Below are positions 44,538-54,165 of a DNA stretch of 55,396 nucleotides, piece after piece. The position numbers and the translations under genes were made by a program. Where the stretch lies: positions 1 to 55,396 of the forward strand of contig JBBART010000029.1 in assembly GCA_040399685.1 (NCBI GenBank), read 5' to 3'. This DNA comes from CAIQQQ01 sp040399685. Lineage in GTDB: Bacteria > Pseudomonadota > Alphaproteobacteria > Acetobacterales > Acetobacteraceae. Below the pieces are notes generated by a model. That model saw nothing but the letters and a program-made list of their open reading frames with translations. It was not told the DNA's origin and did not search any database. The number at the start of each line of letters is the position of its first letter. Position 1 is the first letter of the stretch.

Positions 44538-45539
44538 ATGAACGACGTCGCACGCGAAACCACCCCAACTTCCGCCATCTCCATGCCGGACATAACCGTG
44601 GACGTGCGCTCCGTCTTTGGCATCGACAGTGATCTGCACGTCCCGGCGTTCAGCCAGCGCACCGAGCACGTGCCCGACTCGGACCCAACTTATAAATTCG
44701 ACCGCGACACCACGCTCGCGATCCTTGCCGGATTTGCCTACAATCGTCGCGTCATGATCCAGGGCTATCACGGCACCGGAAAATCGACTCACATCGAACA
44801 AGTCGCCGCCCGTCTCAACTGGCCCTGCATCCGCGTCAATCTCGATAGCCATATCAGCCGAATCGATCTGATCGGCAAAGACGCCATCGTGCTCAAGGAC
44901 GGTAAGCAGATCACGGAATTCCGCGAAGGCATCCTGCCCTGGGCCCTGCAGCATCCCTGCGCCTTGGTGTTCGACGAATACGATGCCGGCCGCCCGGACG
45001 TGATGTTCGTCATTCAACGCGTGCTGGAAGTCGAGGGAAAGCTGACCCTTCTCGACCAGAACAAGGTCATCCGTCCGCATCCGAGCTTCCGCCTTTTCGC
45101 CACCGCCAACACGGTGGGCCTGGGCGACACGACCGGCCTCTACCATGGTACCCAGCAGATCAACCAAGGTCAGATGGATCGCTGGAACATCGTCGCCACT
45201 CTTAACTACCTGCCGCACGCGCAGGAAACTGACATCGTGCTCGCGAAGATGGGCGCAGATCCTGCGGACAAAGCAGCCAAGAAGCGCATTGAAAGCATGG
45301 TTGCACTCGCCGACCTTACGCGCGCCGGCTTCATCAACGGTGACATCTCCACCGTCATGTCGCCCCGCACGGTCATTACCTGGGCTGAAAATACCCGTAT
45401 TTTCAACGATATCGGGTTCGCATTCCGTCTCACCTTCCTGAACAAATGCGATGAAGCCGAGCGCGGCACGGTGGCCGAATACTACCAGCGCTGCTTCAAC
45501 GAAGACTTGCCGACCGGGAACCTGGTGCGCAAAGGCTAA
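44538..45539 (+). CDS. cobS: Cobaltochelatase subunit CobS
   Basis: This 333-residue AAA+ ATPase powers cobalt insertion into hydrogenobyrinic acid a,c-diamide in aerobic cobalamin synthesis. The Walker A motif is GYHGTGKST (76-84) and Walker B is CALVFDEYDAGRP. FGIDSDLHVPAFSQRTEHVPD is a typical CobS N-terminus. It is followed by cobT after 3 bp and surely co-transcribed. The large CobN subunit is not in the window. The 197-bp gap before it holds no gene I can support. Confidence 0.94.
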   Translation: MNDVARETTPTSAISMPDITVDVRSVFGIDSDLHVPAFSQRTEHVPDSDPTYKFDRDTTLAILAGFAYNRRVMIQGYHGTGKSTHIEQVAARLNWPCIRVNLDSHISRIDLIGKDAIVLKDGKQITEFREGILPWALQHPCALVFDEYDAGRPDVMFVIQRVLEVEGKLTLLDQNKVIRPHPSFRLFATANTVGLGDTTGLYHGTQQINQGQMDRWNIVATLNYLPHAQETDIVLAKMGADPADKAAKKRIESMVALADLTRAGFINGDISTVMSPRTVITWAENTRIFNDIGFAFRLTFLNKCDEAERGTVAEYYQRCFNEDLPTGNLVRKG

Positions 45540-45542
45540 TCT

Positions 45543-47420
45543 GTGTCCGATAAGAAAGACTTAACGCGCTCCGAAGAATTCAAGAAAGCGACGGCCGGTG
45601 CGCTCCGGGCCGTCGCCGGCAACGCAGAGGTTCAGGTTGCCTACCAACCTGGACCTTCCGGCCTTGCCGGCAAGCGCGCACGCCTGCCGCTTCCCACACG
45701 CGCCCTTCCTGCCGCCGAGATGGCAAAGCTGCGCGGTGCTGCCGATTCGTTGGCGCTGCGCCTGAAGCACCATGACGACAACGTCCACAATGCCCGCATG
45801 CCAAGCCGACGTGAGGCCCGGGACGTTTATGACGCCCTCGAACAGGCCCGCGTTGAAGTTATCGGCAGCACACACATGGCCGGTATCGCCGCGAATCTTC
45901 ACGCCCGCTTGCGCGATGAATGCGAAGCCGAAGGCTACGACCGCATGACCCGCAGGGAGCAGCTGCCGATTGCAGCCGCTCTGGGCCTTCTTGCCCGCGA
46001 ACGCATGTCCGGCCAGCCTGTGCCCGAAGCAGCCAGCCGCGTGCTCAATCTTTGGCGCGACTCGATCGGCCAGCAGGCCGACCAGGCGCTGGCCGAAATG
46101 GCGATTAACGCAGTCGATCAAACCGCGTTCACCCGTTCGGCCCGCAAGCTCCTCGCAGCCCTCGACCTGGCGGAAGCCGAAGCCGACGCCGAGCCCGACC
46201 CGTCCGACGACACCAGCGACGACGAGGGCGAACAGTCCGGCCAGCAAGACAACAGCCAGGACGGCGAAGGACAATCGCAATCCGAAACCGAATCGATGCT
46301 CGGCGCCCAGCCAGAGCAGATGGAAGGTGAGGCTGCCGACGACGAAGCCGGCGAAGAATCTGACGATGATTCTGCTGCGGCCGAGGGCGATGACCGTCCC
46401 GGCGGCCCCCAGCCACGCCGCGAAAAGCCCGTGGCCGACACTGAGGCCGCCTACCGTCCCTACACCCGTCAATTCGACGAAGAAATCGACGCGGCCGACC
46501 TTTGCGACGCCGAGGAGCTGGCGCGCCTTCGCCAGCATCTCGACCAGCAACTCCAGCACCTGCAAGGTGTCGTGGCCAAGCTCGCCAATCGCCTCCAGCG
46601 TCGCCTGATGGCGCAGCAAACCCGCGCCTGGGACTTCGATCTTGAAGAAGGCCAGCTTGATGCCGGGCGCTTGGCCCGCGTCATCGTTAATCCGATGATG
46701 GCGCTGTCATACAAGCACGAACGTGATACCGATTTCCGTGACACTGTTGTCACGTTGCTCATCGATAACAGTGGCTCGATGCGTGGCCGCCCCATCACCG
46801 TTGCCGCTATGTGCGGCGACATTCTGGCCCGGACGCTGGAACGCTGTGCGGTCAAGGTGGAAGTGTTGGGCTTCACCACACGCGCCTGGAAGGGCGGTCA
46901 ATCGCGTGAGCGTTGGGTGTCCGAAGGCAAGCCCCGCAATCCTGGGCGCCTCAACGATCTCCGCCATATCATCTATAAATCTGCTGACAGCCCGTGGCGC
47001 CGGAGCCGCAAAAATCTTGGCCTCATGCTGCGCGAGGGGCTACTCAAGGAAAACATCGATGGCGAGGCCCTGCTGTGGGCCTACCGTCGCATTCTCGCAC
47101 GCCCCGAACATCGCCGGATTCTGTTGGTGATCAGCGACGGTGCGCCGGTCGACGACAGCACCCTGTCGGTCAACCCGGGCAATTATTTGGAACGACATCT
47201 GCGCGAGGTCATCAAAGAAATCGAAGACCGCCGCGCGGTGGAACTGGTAGCCATCGGCATCGGCCATGACGTCACCCGCTATTACAAGCGTGCCGTCACG
47301 ATTGTCGACGCCGAAGAACTCGGTGGCACCATGATGAAAAAACTCACGGAATTGTTTGACGAAGACTCCGCTGCTGCATGGGCGCGCGCCTCATCCGAAC
47401 GCACGCCTGCGATTGCATGA
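45543..47420 (+). CDS. cobT: Cobaltochelatase subunit CobT
   Basis: The protein has 625 residues, starting with GTG 45543. The N-terminal helical region is followed by a highly acidic, glutamine-rich linker (about 210-310). A von Willebrand factor A domain then carries the MIDAS motif DNSGSM near residue 407 and ISDGAPVDDST near 530. CobT forms ring complexes with CobS and assists CobN in cobalt insertion. The acidic linker is typical of the family. Recognition is secure from domain order and neighbour. Confidence 0.95.
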   Translation: MSDKKDLTRSEEFKKATAGALRAVAGNAEVQVAYQPGPSGLAGKRARLPLPTRALPAAEMAKLRGAADSLALRLKHHDDNVHNARMPSRREARDVYDALEQARVEVIGSTHMAGIAANLHARLRDECEAEGYDRMTRREQLPIAAALGLLARERMSGQPVPEAASRVLNLWRDSIGQQADQALAEMAINAVDQTAFTRSARKLLAALDLAEAEADAEPDPSDDTSDDEGEQSGQQDNSQDGEGQSQSETESMLGAQPEQMEGEAADDEAGEESDDDSAAAEGDDRPGGPQPRREKPVADTEAAYRPYTRQFDEEIDAADLCDAEELARLRQHLDQQLQHLQGVVAKLANRLQRRLMAQQTRAWDFDLEEGQLDAGRLARVIVNPMMALSYKHERDTDFRDTVVTLLIDNSGSMRGRPITVAAMCGDILARTLERCAVKVEVLGFTTRAWKGGQSRERWVSEGKPRNPGRLNDLRHIIYKSADSPWRRSRKNLGLMLREGLLKENIDGEALLWAYRRILARPEHRRILLVISDGAPVDDSTLSVNPGNYLERHLREVIKEIEDRRAVELVAIGIGHDVTRYYKRAVTIVDAEELGGTMMKKLTELFDEDSAAAWARASSERTPAIA

Positions 47421-48089
47421 AATGGCATGGCGAAGCGGCATTTCAATTTGACTTGATTTGCCGCTTGTCTGCTTCTCTCGCGTGTCGATTGCCAAGGTTA
47501 GCGCGGGGGCAGCAATAGTCTGGCCCAAATCTGAAATCGAGACTGCGGTCTCTGTATTGCGCATGGGGTGCGCACGACCTCACCTAGCGGTGGCGTGGTG
47601 TTGCGTGGCGCAAGCTTTGGTCTGTAGGGCGCGCGATGCAGAGCATCAACTGCCCCACGAATCGACGGTTCGAACTTTTCGATAGTCTGGTAAAAACCGC
47701 ATGGCCTCGATGGGCTTGGTTTGACGAACTTCGAACGTGAAAACGGGCTCTCTGCGGAGGGCGGCTATGTCTGGTTGACGCACGAAAGTAACGTTTATGT
47801 GATGTGGTCGGTATTTTTCATAGCGCACATGTGAAGAACGATATCGCGGAAACGTGAATGAAAGCATGGGTGAAATATCTCGTCGTTTGTTCAATTCGGA
47901 TTAAATTAAGCTTGTTGCAATATGTTGTCAGAAAAATCGTTGGCAAAATCCAGCTAAAAATGACCGTGCGTCCTTCCAATATCGTATAGGAAATTTAAAT
48001 TTTGTAAATTTCGGCCTGACGAAAGGACTCAAAAAAAGAAATAAAAATAACATCGTCGAAAATTTAAACGCCTGATGGAGAATGTAAAA
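47421..48089. other. AT-rich intergenic region with an inverted repeat
   Basis: This 669-bp stretch lacks a supportable gene. A minus-strand frame at 47646-47894 has no ribosome-binding site or recognisable product. It becomes distinctly AT-rich after 47850. An 8-bp inverted repeat, GAAATTTA and TAAATTTC around seven bases (47990-48012), contains AATTTTGTAAATTT, which occurs again at 54037-54050. Confidence 0.5.
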
Positions 48090-48290
48090 ATGCCAAAAGA
48101 CAAACGGCGGGCAATAAGCATAATATCCAAGCTGCCTGTTGCAGAACTTATGCCGATTTTTTCTTGGAAGTGCGGCCCGGAACGCCGATTGTCCAAACTT
48201 GAGGCCGAAAATATCCTTCTGCGCAGCGTGATTTCCGAACTGACGTTAACCCGCCAGGCACAAGCAGAATTGCCCTGCGAACGCGCCTAA
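48090..48290 (+). CDS. Small basic protein of unknown function
   Basis: The product is 66 residues from ATG 48090, with GGAG nine bases upstream; ATG 48075 is an alternative. The N-terminus is basic (MPKDKRRAISIISKLP). The C-terminal half (SKLEAENILLRSVISELTLTRQAQ) should form a leucine-rich coiled coil, similar in style to the tail of IS3-type OrfA proteins. No transposase follows, so this similarity is weak. I do not recognise a family. It may dimerise through the coiled coil. Confidence 0.45.
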   Translation: MPKDKRRAISIISKLPVAELMPIFSWKCGPERRLSKLEAENILLRSVISELTLTRQAQAELPCERA

Positions 48291-48473
48291 AGCATCCCGC
48301 AACTGCGCAGGAACGCATGTCCATCTTTCGCGGGCATCGGCGCTCTGCAAAATGCTGGGCTTGCAACAGACCTCTTCGCGCCAAGGCGAATCCTGCCTAA
48401 CGCGCAGCATTGATTTAGTCTAACATGCCCAACTGGGTTGCCTGCGTAAAACCAGGTTCGGCGTGGGGGCAAT

Positions 48474-48845
48474 ATGTGTGCGCTGAAAGTGCTGATCGTC
48501 GAGGATGAATGGTTGAATGCCGATCTGATCGGCATGCTGGCGGAGGATTGTGGATGCATCGTCACAGGCGTGGCAAACACCATTGAGTCGGCTTTGCTGT
48601 TGGTGGAAGCCGAACCTGCTGATATGGCACTTGTCGATGTTCAGCTTGGCACTGGTGTTGATGGAATTGCCTTCGCGGCCACGTTGCGCGATCGCCACGG
48701 CATGCGAATTGTGTTCATGACAGGTGCTGGTGATCATGAAACCATGCAACGAATAGCTGCGTTCAATCCATTTGCGGCAATTTTGAAACCATTCACGGCG
48801 CAGCAGTTGCAGGACGTGCTCGACCGTGCAGCTGCACTTGGCTAA
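48474..48845 (+). CDS. Single-domain response regulator (CheY-like receiver)
   Basis: This 123-residue stand-alone receiver has the acidic pocket in IVEDEW (E10-E12), the phospho-acceptor D55 in MALVDVQLG, T83 in VFMTGAG and K105 in ILKPF. There is no output domain, so it would pass a phosphoryl signal by protein contact. No histidine kinase is adjacent. The ATG follows a GGGGGCAAT stretch. It lies 14 bp before an unknown gene and is probably co-transcribed with it. Confidence 0.88.
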   Translation: MCALKVLIVEDEWLNADLIGMLAEDCGCIVTGVANTIESALLLVEAEPADMALVDVQLGTGVDGIAFAATLRDRHGMRIVFMTGAGDHETMQRIAAFNPFAAILKPFTAQQLQDVLDRAAALG

Positions 48846-48859
48846 AGCGGTAACGTTAC

Positions 48860-49699
48860 GTGCGCGTTCTCCTCGCGACCTCATTTCATGAAAAACTCTC
48901 AGCCGTCGCCGCATTCCATCTGAATTGGCGCGCGGCCTTGTCTGGCCGAATGGTCACCCTGGCCCATATCTCCGCAACATCGCGCGCGGGCGTGCTCGCT
49001 GAATTGGCCGATCAGGGCTGCCTGCCTTCGGCTGAGGGCCTCATCATCAACCCACACTCTATTGCAACGCGTTTCGGGACGGCGTTACCGATGATGATTC
49101 ACAATCATCGTTCTGCAAGCCGAATGGGGCTGGAGGCGTCTCATATTTGCCTGGCATCACCTTACTTGTATGCCTTCCAAGCTGGATTGGACGACGTGGT
49201 CGAGCAATTTGATTGCGGTCTGCCTGCAGCAAACTACGCGCTTAATCCCAGTTGGCTCTGGTATAACGTTGTTGCAGGCGATCAACGCTTGGCAGATCTG
49301 GCCCGCTATCTCAACACAGATCTTCGAATTGGGCGCGCCGATGGTGTGTTCATGACGCGGTCGTTGTTTGACGAAATGTTAGCGGTCCTGCATCGATTTT
49401 TCACACCGGCAGAAATCGCCGCACTGGCGCCGCTTTATCCAATCGAAGAAGTGATATTTCCAACAATATTGCCGGCTTTGCTCGGTGATGGTGCGAAGAT
49501 AGGCGTCACGCGCGCTCGCGTTTGGGAAGGCGGAGATGTCCTCACGCAGGATTCCGTCCGAGCAGCTATTGCCTCAGGTCTTCATGCCAGTGGGAAGCGC
49601 ATTCCACAGGAGATTGACAACCCGGTTCGACGCGAAGTGCTAGCAAATCTTCCTGGTCAGCTAGTACTCGCAGCCTGTCTGAACACCACCGATGCATGA
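48860..49699 (+). CDS. Conserved-looking protein of unknown function
   Basis: The protein has 279 residues, starting at GTG 48860. It begins with a Rossmann-like strand (MRVLLATSFHEKL). It contains GLIINPHSIATRFG, MIHNHRSASRMGLEASHICLASPYLYAFQAGLDDVV and DGVFMTRSLFDEMLAVLHRFF. The N-terminal strand and the histidine/asparagine-rich segment give a glycosyltransferase-like impression, but no diagnostic motif supports it. There is no membrane segment. It follows a single-domain response regulator closely. I leave the function open. Confidence 0.55.
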   Translation: MRVLLATSFHEKLSAVAAFHLNWRAALSGRMVTLAHISATSRAGVLAELADQGCLPSAEGLIINPHSIATRFGTALPMMIHNHRSASRMGLEASHICLASPYLYAFQAGLDDVVEQFDCGLPAANYALNPSWLWYNVVAGDQRLADLARYLNTDLRIGRADGVFMTRSLFDEMLAVLHRFFTPAEIAALAPLYPIEEVIFPTILPALLGDGAKIGVTRARVWEGGDVLTQDSVRAAIASGLHASGKRIPQEIDNPVRREVLANLPGQLVLAACLNTTDA

Positions 49700-49828
49700 T
49701 ACTCGGCGGCGGGACTCTGTCCCTGTCGCGAACCATGTTTCTGCAACGCTCATGGCTATCACCAGATCAACATCAGTGAACAGCTTGCTGCCTGTTCTCT
49801 GATGCGATCTGGCGAACGCCGTCTTGCT

Positions 49829-51103
49829 TTACGAAGTTACCATGGGGCGGCGGCGCACGCAGATGGCTGCAACCGCCGCAATTATGCACATTGCACCCGC
49901 GGCGAAGAACGCTGGCAGGTAACTCCCTGTGCCATCGCGCACCATGCCGGCACCAGCGGCCGCCACCGCCGCGCCGATTTGATGGGCTGTAAAAACCCAG
50001 CCAAAAACCAAAGGTGCCCTTTCCCGGCCGAAGATGTTGCCGGCCAGACGAACTGTGGGCGGCACAGTCGCGATCCAATCCAACCCATAGAACATCGCAA
50101 ACAGGCTAAGGCCAAAGAATGAAAAATCTGTGTAGGGCAAGGCCATCAAACTCAGTCCACGTAATCCGTAGTACATGAATAACAGCCAGCGATTATCAAA
50201 CCGATCCGACAGCCAGCCGGATCCAATGGTCCCGACGAAATCAAATGCGCCCATCATGGCCAGAACCCCGGCTGCCGCCACGGCTTCCATGCCGTAATCA
50301 TGGCAAAGTGGAATGAAATGGCTTTGGATCAGTCCATTCGTCGACAACCCGCAGACGAAAAAAGTACCAAACAGCAGCCAGAACATGGGCTCCCTCGCAG
50401 CCTCGAACAGCACGTTGATGCTGGTCGAAAAAGGATTTCCCCGGGGGCGGGCAGGGATGGGGGACAAACCAACTTCGCCAAAGGGTGCCAGGCCCAATTG
50501 CACGGGATAATCTCGCCCTAGCAATGTCATAAGCGCCCATGCCAAAACGCAAGCCAGAACTGGTGCCAGCACGGCAATGCGCCATCCATTATTTTCGACC
50601 ATCCAAGCCACCAGCGGCAGGAACAGCAACTGCCCGGTCGCGTTCGCTGCGGTCAGAATGCCAACAACAAGCCCGCGCCGGGCAGTGAACCAGCGGCTTG
50701 CCACGGTGGCGCCCAGCACCATGGCAGTCGTGCCTGTGCCCACGCCCACCATCACGCCCCATGTGGCCCAAAGCTGCCAAAGCTCGGTCATCTGCGTTGC
50801 CAGACCCACTCCCACGATCACGAGGGCGAGTGCCAACCCAACCATACGCTGGATTCCATAACGCGCGATGAACGTCGCAGCGAATGGTGCAACCAGCCCA
50901 AACAACATGAGGCGCAGTCCAAGCGCGCCGGAAATGGCGCTGGTGTCCCAGCCAAATTCCGTTTTGAGCGGTAAAATCAAAACGCCTGCCAAGCCCATGA
51001 CAGCAGCGGTCGAAAGAGTTGTTAGAAATGTCAGCGCCACCATCACCCAGCCATAGTGAATTCCACGGCGTGCCAAAATCGGCGCCAGGCCTTCAGCAAA
51101 CAT
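49829..51103 (-). CDS. Major facilitator superfamily transporter
   Basis: The protein has 424 residues from ATG 51103, with GGAAGGA upstream. It has twelve predicted helices. IHYGWVMVALTFLTTLSTAAVMG opens the first, and ARYGIQRMVGLALALVIVG and SRWFTARRGLVVGILTAANATGQL carry MFS cytoplasmic loop features. GSGWLSDRFDNRWLLFMYYGLRG is the equivalent loop in the second half. It resembles oxalate/formate-antiporter-like and monocarboxylate-type members. The substrate is unknown. It diverges from the Hint-like gene across 122 bp. Confidence 0.9.
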   Translation of the reverse strand: MFAEGLAPILARRGIHYGWVMVALTFLTTLSTAAVMGLAGVLILPLKTEFGWDTSAISGALGLRLMLFGLVAPFAATFIARYGIQRMVGLALALVIVGVGLATQMTELWQLWATWGVMVGVGTGTTAMVLGATVASRWFTARRGLVVGILTAANATGQLLFLPLVAWMVENNGWRIAVLAPVLACVLAWALMTLLGRDYPVQLGLAPFGEVGLSPIPARPRGNPFSTSINVLFEAAREPMFWLLFGTFFVCGLSTNGLIQSHFIPLCHDYGMEAVAAAGVLAMMGAFDFVGTIGSGWLSDRFDNRWLLFMYYGLRGLSLMALPYTDFSFFGLSLFAMFYGLDWIATVPPTVRLAGNIFGRERAPLVFGWVFTAHQIGAAVAAAGAGMVRDGTGSYLPAFFAAGAMCIIAAVAAICVRRRPMVTS

Positions 51104-51225
51104 CGCTTTTCCTTCCCGTTCGCGCTCGCGGCACGTAAATAGCGTCCTGCAAACCACTGATTCGGCCACTTGCACAGCCTATTTTTCTAAAGCTCGATTT
51201 TGCTCTCACAAGACTGGATTGCCGA

Positions 51226-52116
51226 ATGACCGTCATGCCTGACAACAGCGTGCGCTTTCCCGAGACAGCCCGCTTGATGGTGCTCGACCCGGCTGTCGGG
51301 CCGATTGAGCGTGCGATTTCTGCACTGGCACTCGGTGACGAGGTGCTTGTGGTCGCTGAGGGACGCATGTGCTTTCGGCGCCTGATGGCTCTTCAGGATA
51401 CCGTTGCCCCAGACCAGGTTGTATGGATGGCTCCCGGTACGCTTGGCCCGGATATGCCGCGATCGATGCTTCAGCTGGATTCACGGCAAGTCGTCAGTGC
51501 ACCAACGCCCGCGGCCATGGCCGGGCCGTGTGCCCAGTTTTCCGAGCCTGCTGCCGTGGGCGAGAATAATTTTTGGGTTCAAGTGATCGTGGAAGGTGCC
51601 CAACGGATCATTTCCAGCAATGTTGCCATTTTGACTGGTCCATTGCCGGAGCCGAAAGTGGCGCCGACAGGTTCTGTCGGGCAGGTCTTTGATGTGGCCG
51701 TCAATTCAGAGGCGGTCAGCCTTTTCGATGATCCAAAAATTGTATGCGCCTTCAGCGGTCCACAACAGCTCGATCTCGTGAGCGCAACCGTTGATGGGAA
51801 ATTAGCCGTTCTTCGCTTTGCCCTTCCTCCGCGTACCACAACGCTGCGCTTGGCCAGCCCGAATGCTCAACCTCCGGGTGATGGGCGGCGTCTCGGTGTG
51901 GCGGTGGTGAAGCTTCAGGTCGACTCAATCGGCATTCCGCTCGACAGTCCGGCCTTGGTTCGCGGGTTTCACCGAGCGGAGGCTGGTGAAGGCCTCACCT
52001 GGCGTTGGACCGACGGTGAGGCGCTGCTGATCTTGCCGCCGAAGCCTGTGCCGCAAACGTTCTCTGTCCACATCACGGATTGGCACAAAATGCTCCGTCC
52101 GCACCACGCGGAGTAG
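51226..52116 (+). CDS. Hint-domain-like protein lacking the splicing cysteine
   Basis: The product is 296 residues. The N-terminal part (VGPIERAISALALGDEVLVVAEG..., then DQVVWMAPGTLGPDMPRSMLQLDSRQVV) follows the Hint_2 layout common in acetic acid bacteria. The C-terminal layout is also that of those proteins: TTLRLASPNAQPPGDGRRLGVAVVKLQVD, then WRWTDGEALLILPP. The expected N-terminal catalytic cysteine is missing where the domain begins, so self-splicing is unlikely. It may act as a structural or recruitment domain. It converges with a repeat-rich surface protein, with a shared terminator between them. Confidence 0.6.
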   Translation: MTVMPDNSVRFPETARLMVLDPAVGPIERAISALALGDEVLVVAEGRMCFRRLMALQDTVAPDQVVWMAPGTLGPDMPRSMLQLDSRQVVSAPTPAAMAGPCAQFSEPAAVGENNFWVQVIVEGAQRIISSNVAILTGPLPEPKVAPTGSVGQVFDVAVNSEAVSLFDDPKIVCAFSGPQQLDLVSATVDGKLAVLRFALPPRTTTLRLASPNAQPPGDGRRLGVAVVKLQVDSIGIPLDSPALVRGFHRAEAGEGLTWRWTDGEALLILPPKPVPQTFSVHITDWHKMLRPHHAE

Positions 52117-52241
52117 GCGGCGGCCTGTGCGGGAGGTTTGTTGCGCGAGGTTTGTGCTGGATATGGGGGGCGGTAGAGGCGGAAACTCTAGTGCCGCTTC
52201 CTGCATCGACAATTGTAGATCTCTGTTTTGATGCAGCACAC

Positions 52242-52277
52242 AAAAAAGGCCCGCGGCATAACTGCCGCGGGCCTTTC
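52242..52277. terminator. Strong intrinsic terminator between convergent genes
   Basis: A 14-bp stem (52245-52258 with 52263-52276) encloses a TAAC loop. On the minus strand it runs into six T bases, ending the repeat-protein transcript. Only three T bases follow on the plus strand, so termination of the Hint gene is weaker. Confidence 0.9.
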
Positions 52278-52292
52278 GTAAAAACAATCGTA

Positions 52293-53582
52293 TCAGATGG
52301 TCTTGATATCGTTCTGCGTCAAAGTGGTGTTGTAGAACGTGAACAGCGAGCCGTTGCTTGTTGTCACGTTGCTGTAAAGGAGTGGGCCGTTGCCGGTGGC
52401 GATTGAACCGGTCGTCAGGGATGCAGTGCCAACAACCGAAGTGACAAGCAAAAGTTTGTCAACGCCGCTGATAAAGTCGCCCATCGTTGCAAACTGTGCA
52501 CCGGAATTGCCGACGCCGCCACCACCGATGATGGTTGAGGACACGCTAGCGTTCAGGCTGCGAAGCAGCGAGTTCGGGCCTGTATGAAGCTGGATGAACT
52601 CACCCACAAAGCCCACGCCCGCGAAGGTCGAATTGGTGGTGTAGATCGTGTCACCAATCGTCTGGCTGGCATAGATCAACGAAGCGCCGCTGCTGCTTCC
52701 CATTAAAGTGTCGCCACCAACGGAATACGAAGAGTCCAGCGTGGATGAGCCCAAACCGCCGGCCTTCAGCAAATCGTTGGCGCCCTTGGACTGCAGAACG
52801 TCGCCGCCGCCGCCGCCCATCAGCGTGGTGCCGCCAATGCTGGACGAACCAAGCATGTTCTTGCCGGCCGTGCCGCCCTGGAACAGGCCCGTTCCGTCGG
52901 TCACGGTCAAACGACCCGTGCCCTGGTTGCCAACGCCGCCGAACACCGTGGTGCTGCCGGTGCCGCCAGCGCCAAACACTGTCACGTTAGAAGCGAGCGG
53001 ATTGATGAACGCCGTCGAGCCGGTTGCGGATGTGTAGACGATACCACTGCCGGAGGCCGAGCCCACAATCGTGTCGGCCGATGCGGCGGTGCCATAGATC
53101 GATGATGCGCCGGTGGCAGCGTTTACGTTGATGGTGTTGGTTCCATCGCCCACGAATGTGCCATTCTGGGAGTATTGCGAGAACGTAATCGTATTGTTGC
53201 CGCCGCCGGTCACAATCGAGGTCGAGGACGCGTTATCGGTAAACGTCAACGTGCCGGCGCCGGCCAATACGGTCTCTGAACCCACGAAGCGTGTGTTCGT
53301 AACGCTCGTGGCGCCTGTGTTGTTGATCGTCAGCGCAATCACATTGCTCGGGATGGTGGCGGTCAGGGTGCCATAGTTCCCCTGCGCCGTTCCGCCCAAA
53401 GACCCAACAATCTGGCCGCCTGGAACAGTGCCGGCGTTAATGTTCGCCTGGCCGAAGTTGGAGAACAACCCAGAGATCGAGTTGAACGCGCTCTGCGCGA
53501 TGGCTGCGGTCGACGCGGTTGTCGTCGTAAGGCTGGTAACGACGCCTGCGCCGGAAGCGCCAGAAACTGTAACTGTTGGCAT
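52293..53582 (-). CDS. Repeat-rich beta-roll/adhesin-like secreted protein
   Basis: This 429-residue, Ser/Thr/Gly/Asn-rich protein has almost no charged residues. It has many short glycine-aspartate repeats (GGGNNTI, FVGDGTNTI, GGGGGDVLQSKGANDLLKAGGLG). They resemble RTX or haemagglutinin-type beta-rolls but lack the full calcium nonapeptide. No N-terminal signal peptide is present. The C-terminus (NGSLFTFYNTTLTQNDIKTI) could be a type I secretion signal. AGAGG lies six bases upstream. It is probably a surface or matrix protein; no secretion genes are in the window. Confidence 0.7.
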   Translation of the reverse strand: MPTVTVSGASGAGVVTSLTTTTASTAAIAQSAFNSISGLFSNFGQANINAGTVPGGQIVGSLGGTAQGNYGTLTATIPSNVIALTINNTGATSVTNTRFVGSETVLAGAGTLTFTDNASSTSIVTGGGNNTITFSQYSQNGTFVGDGTNTINVNAATGASSIYGTAASADTIVGSASGSGIVYTSATGSTAFINPLASNVTVFGAGGTGSTTVFGGVGNQGTGRLTVTDGTGLFQGGTAGKNMLGSSSIGGTTLMGGGGGDVLQSKGANDLLKAGGLGSSTLDSSYSVGGDTLMGSSSGASLIYASQTIGDTIYTTNSTFAGVGFVGEFIQLHTGPNSLLRSLNASVSSTIIGGGGVGNSGAQFATMGDFISGVDKLLLVTSVVGTASLTTGSIATGNGPLLYSNVTTSNGSLFTFYNTTLTQNDIKTI

Positions 53583-54165
53583 GCTGAACCTCTGAGGGTC
53601 GAATGTTTAGATCGCTTGCGTTCGTTCTAATGCACGACAGAAAGGTAGAGCAAGCAATAATGTAGGTAAAATTGCATAAAAGAGCGAACGAAATTGAAGG
53701 CGGTGGTGATTCGTTGGTTGCTGCAGTTTATCAACGAGGCCGATGGTGGATGGCCGGCCCGCGACAAATTTGAGATTAAAATTTAAAACAAGAATCTTGA
53801 ACCGATCCACAGATGCAAAATCTGTGCATGTTGGTGGCGGTGTGATTGCAGGAGGGATGTGGTTACCAGGGCTGTATGTGGTATGAATTTCATGAAAATA
53901 TCATCATACGAGAGACTTAAAGTGTTCTGGCCGAGCGTCGTTAAGTCAATGTCTGACGAATGGGGCGACGGGTGCGCCGGTCGTTGGTTTAAATGGTGTT
54001 GGTTGGACGCGGTTGGTTGAATTGTAAGATTTGTCGAATTTTGTAAATTTATACTGCAGGTGCGAACTAGTAAATATAATAAATAAATTAAAGTTATGCT
54101 GTAGTTTTACATAAAAAAGTAAATTTCAGGTTGGAAGAAATTATTATAGACAGAAAATTAAACTG
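53583..54165. other. AT-rich intergenic region
   Basis: This 583-bp gap holds the promoter of the repeat-rich protein. Its AT content rises sharply after about 53990. It includes AATTTTGTAAATTT at 54037-54050, a copy of the element at 47998-48011. A minus-strand frame at 53607-53810 is not supported. I see no RNA gene. Confidence 0.45.

Noticed and set aside
47660..47700. tRNA-like GGTTCGAA segment
   Set aside because: The flanking bases cannot form a T stem, and no acceptor or anticodon arms are present.
47646..47894. 82-codon minus-strand frame in the AT-rich gap
   Set aside because: It has no ribosome-binding site, domain or supporting context.
53607..53810. 67-codon minus-strand frame upstream of the repeat protein
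   Set aside because: It has no ribosome-binding site or recognisable product and lies in the promoter gap.
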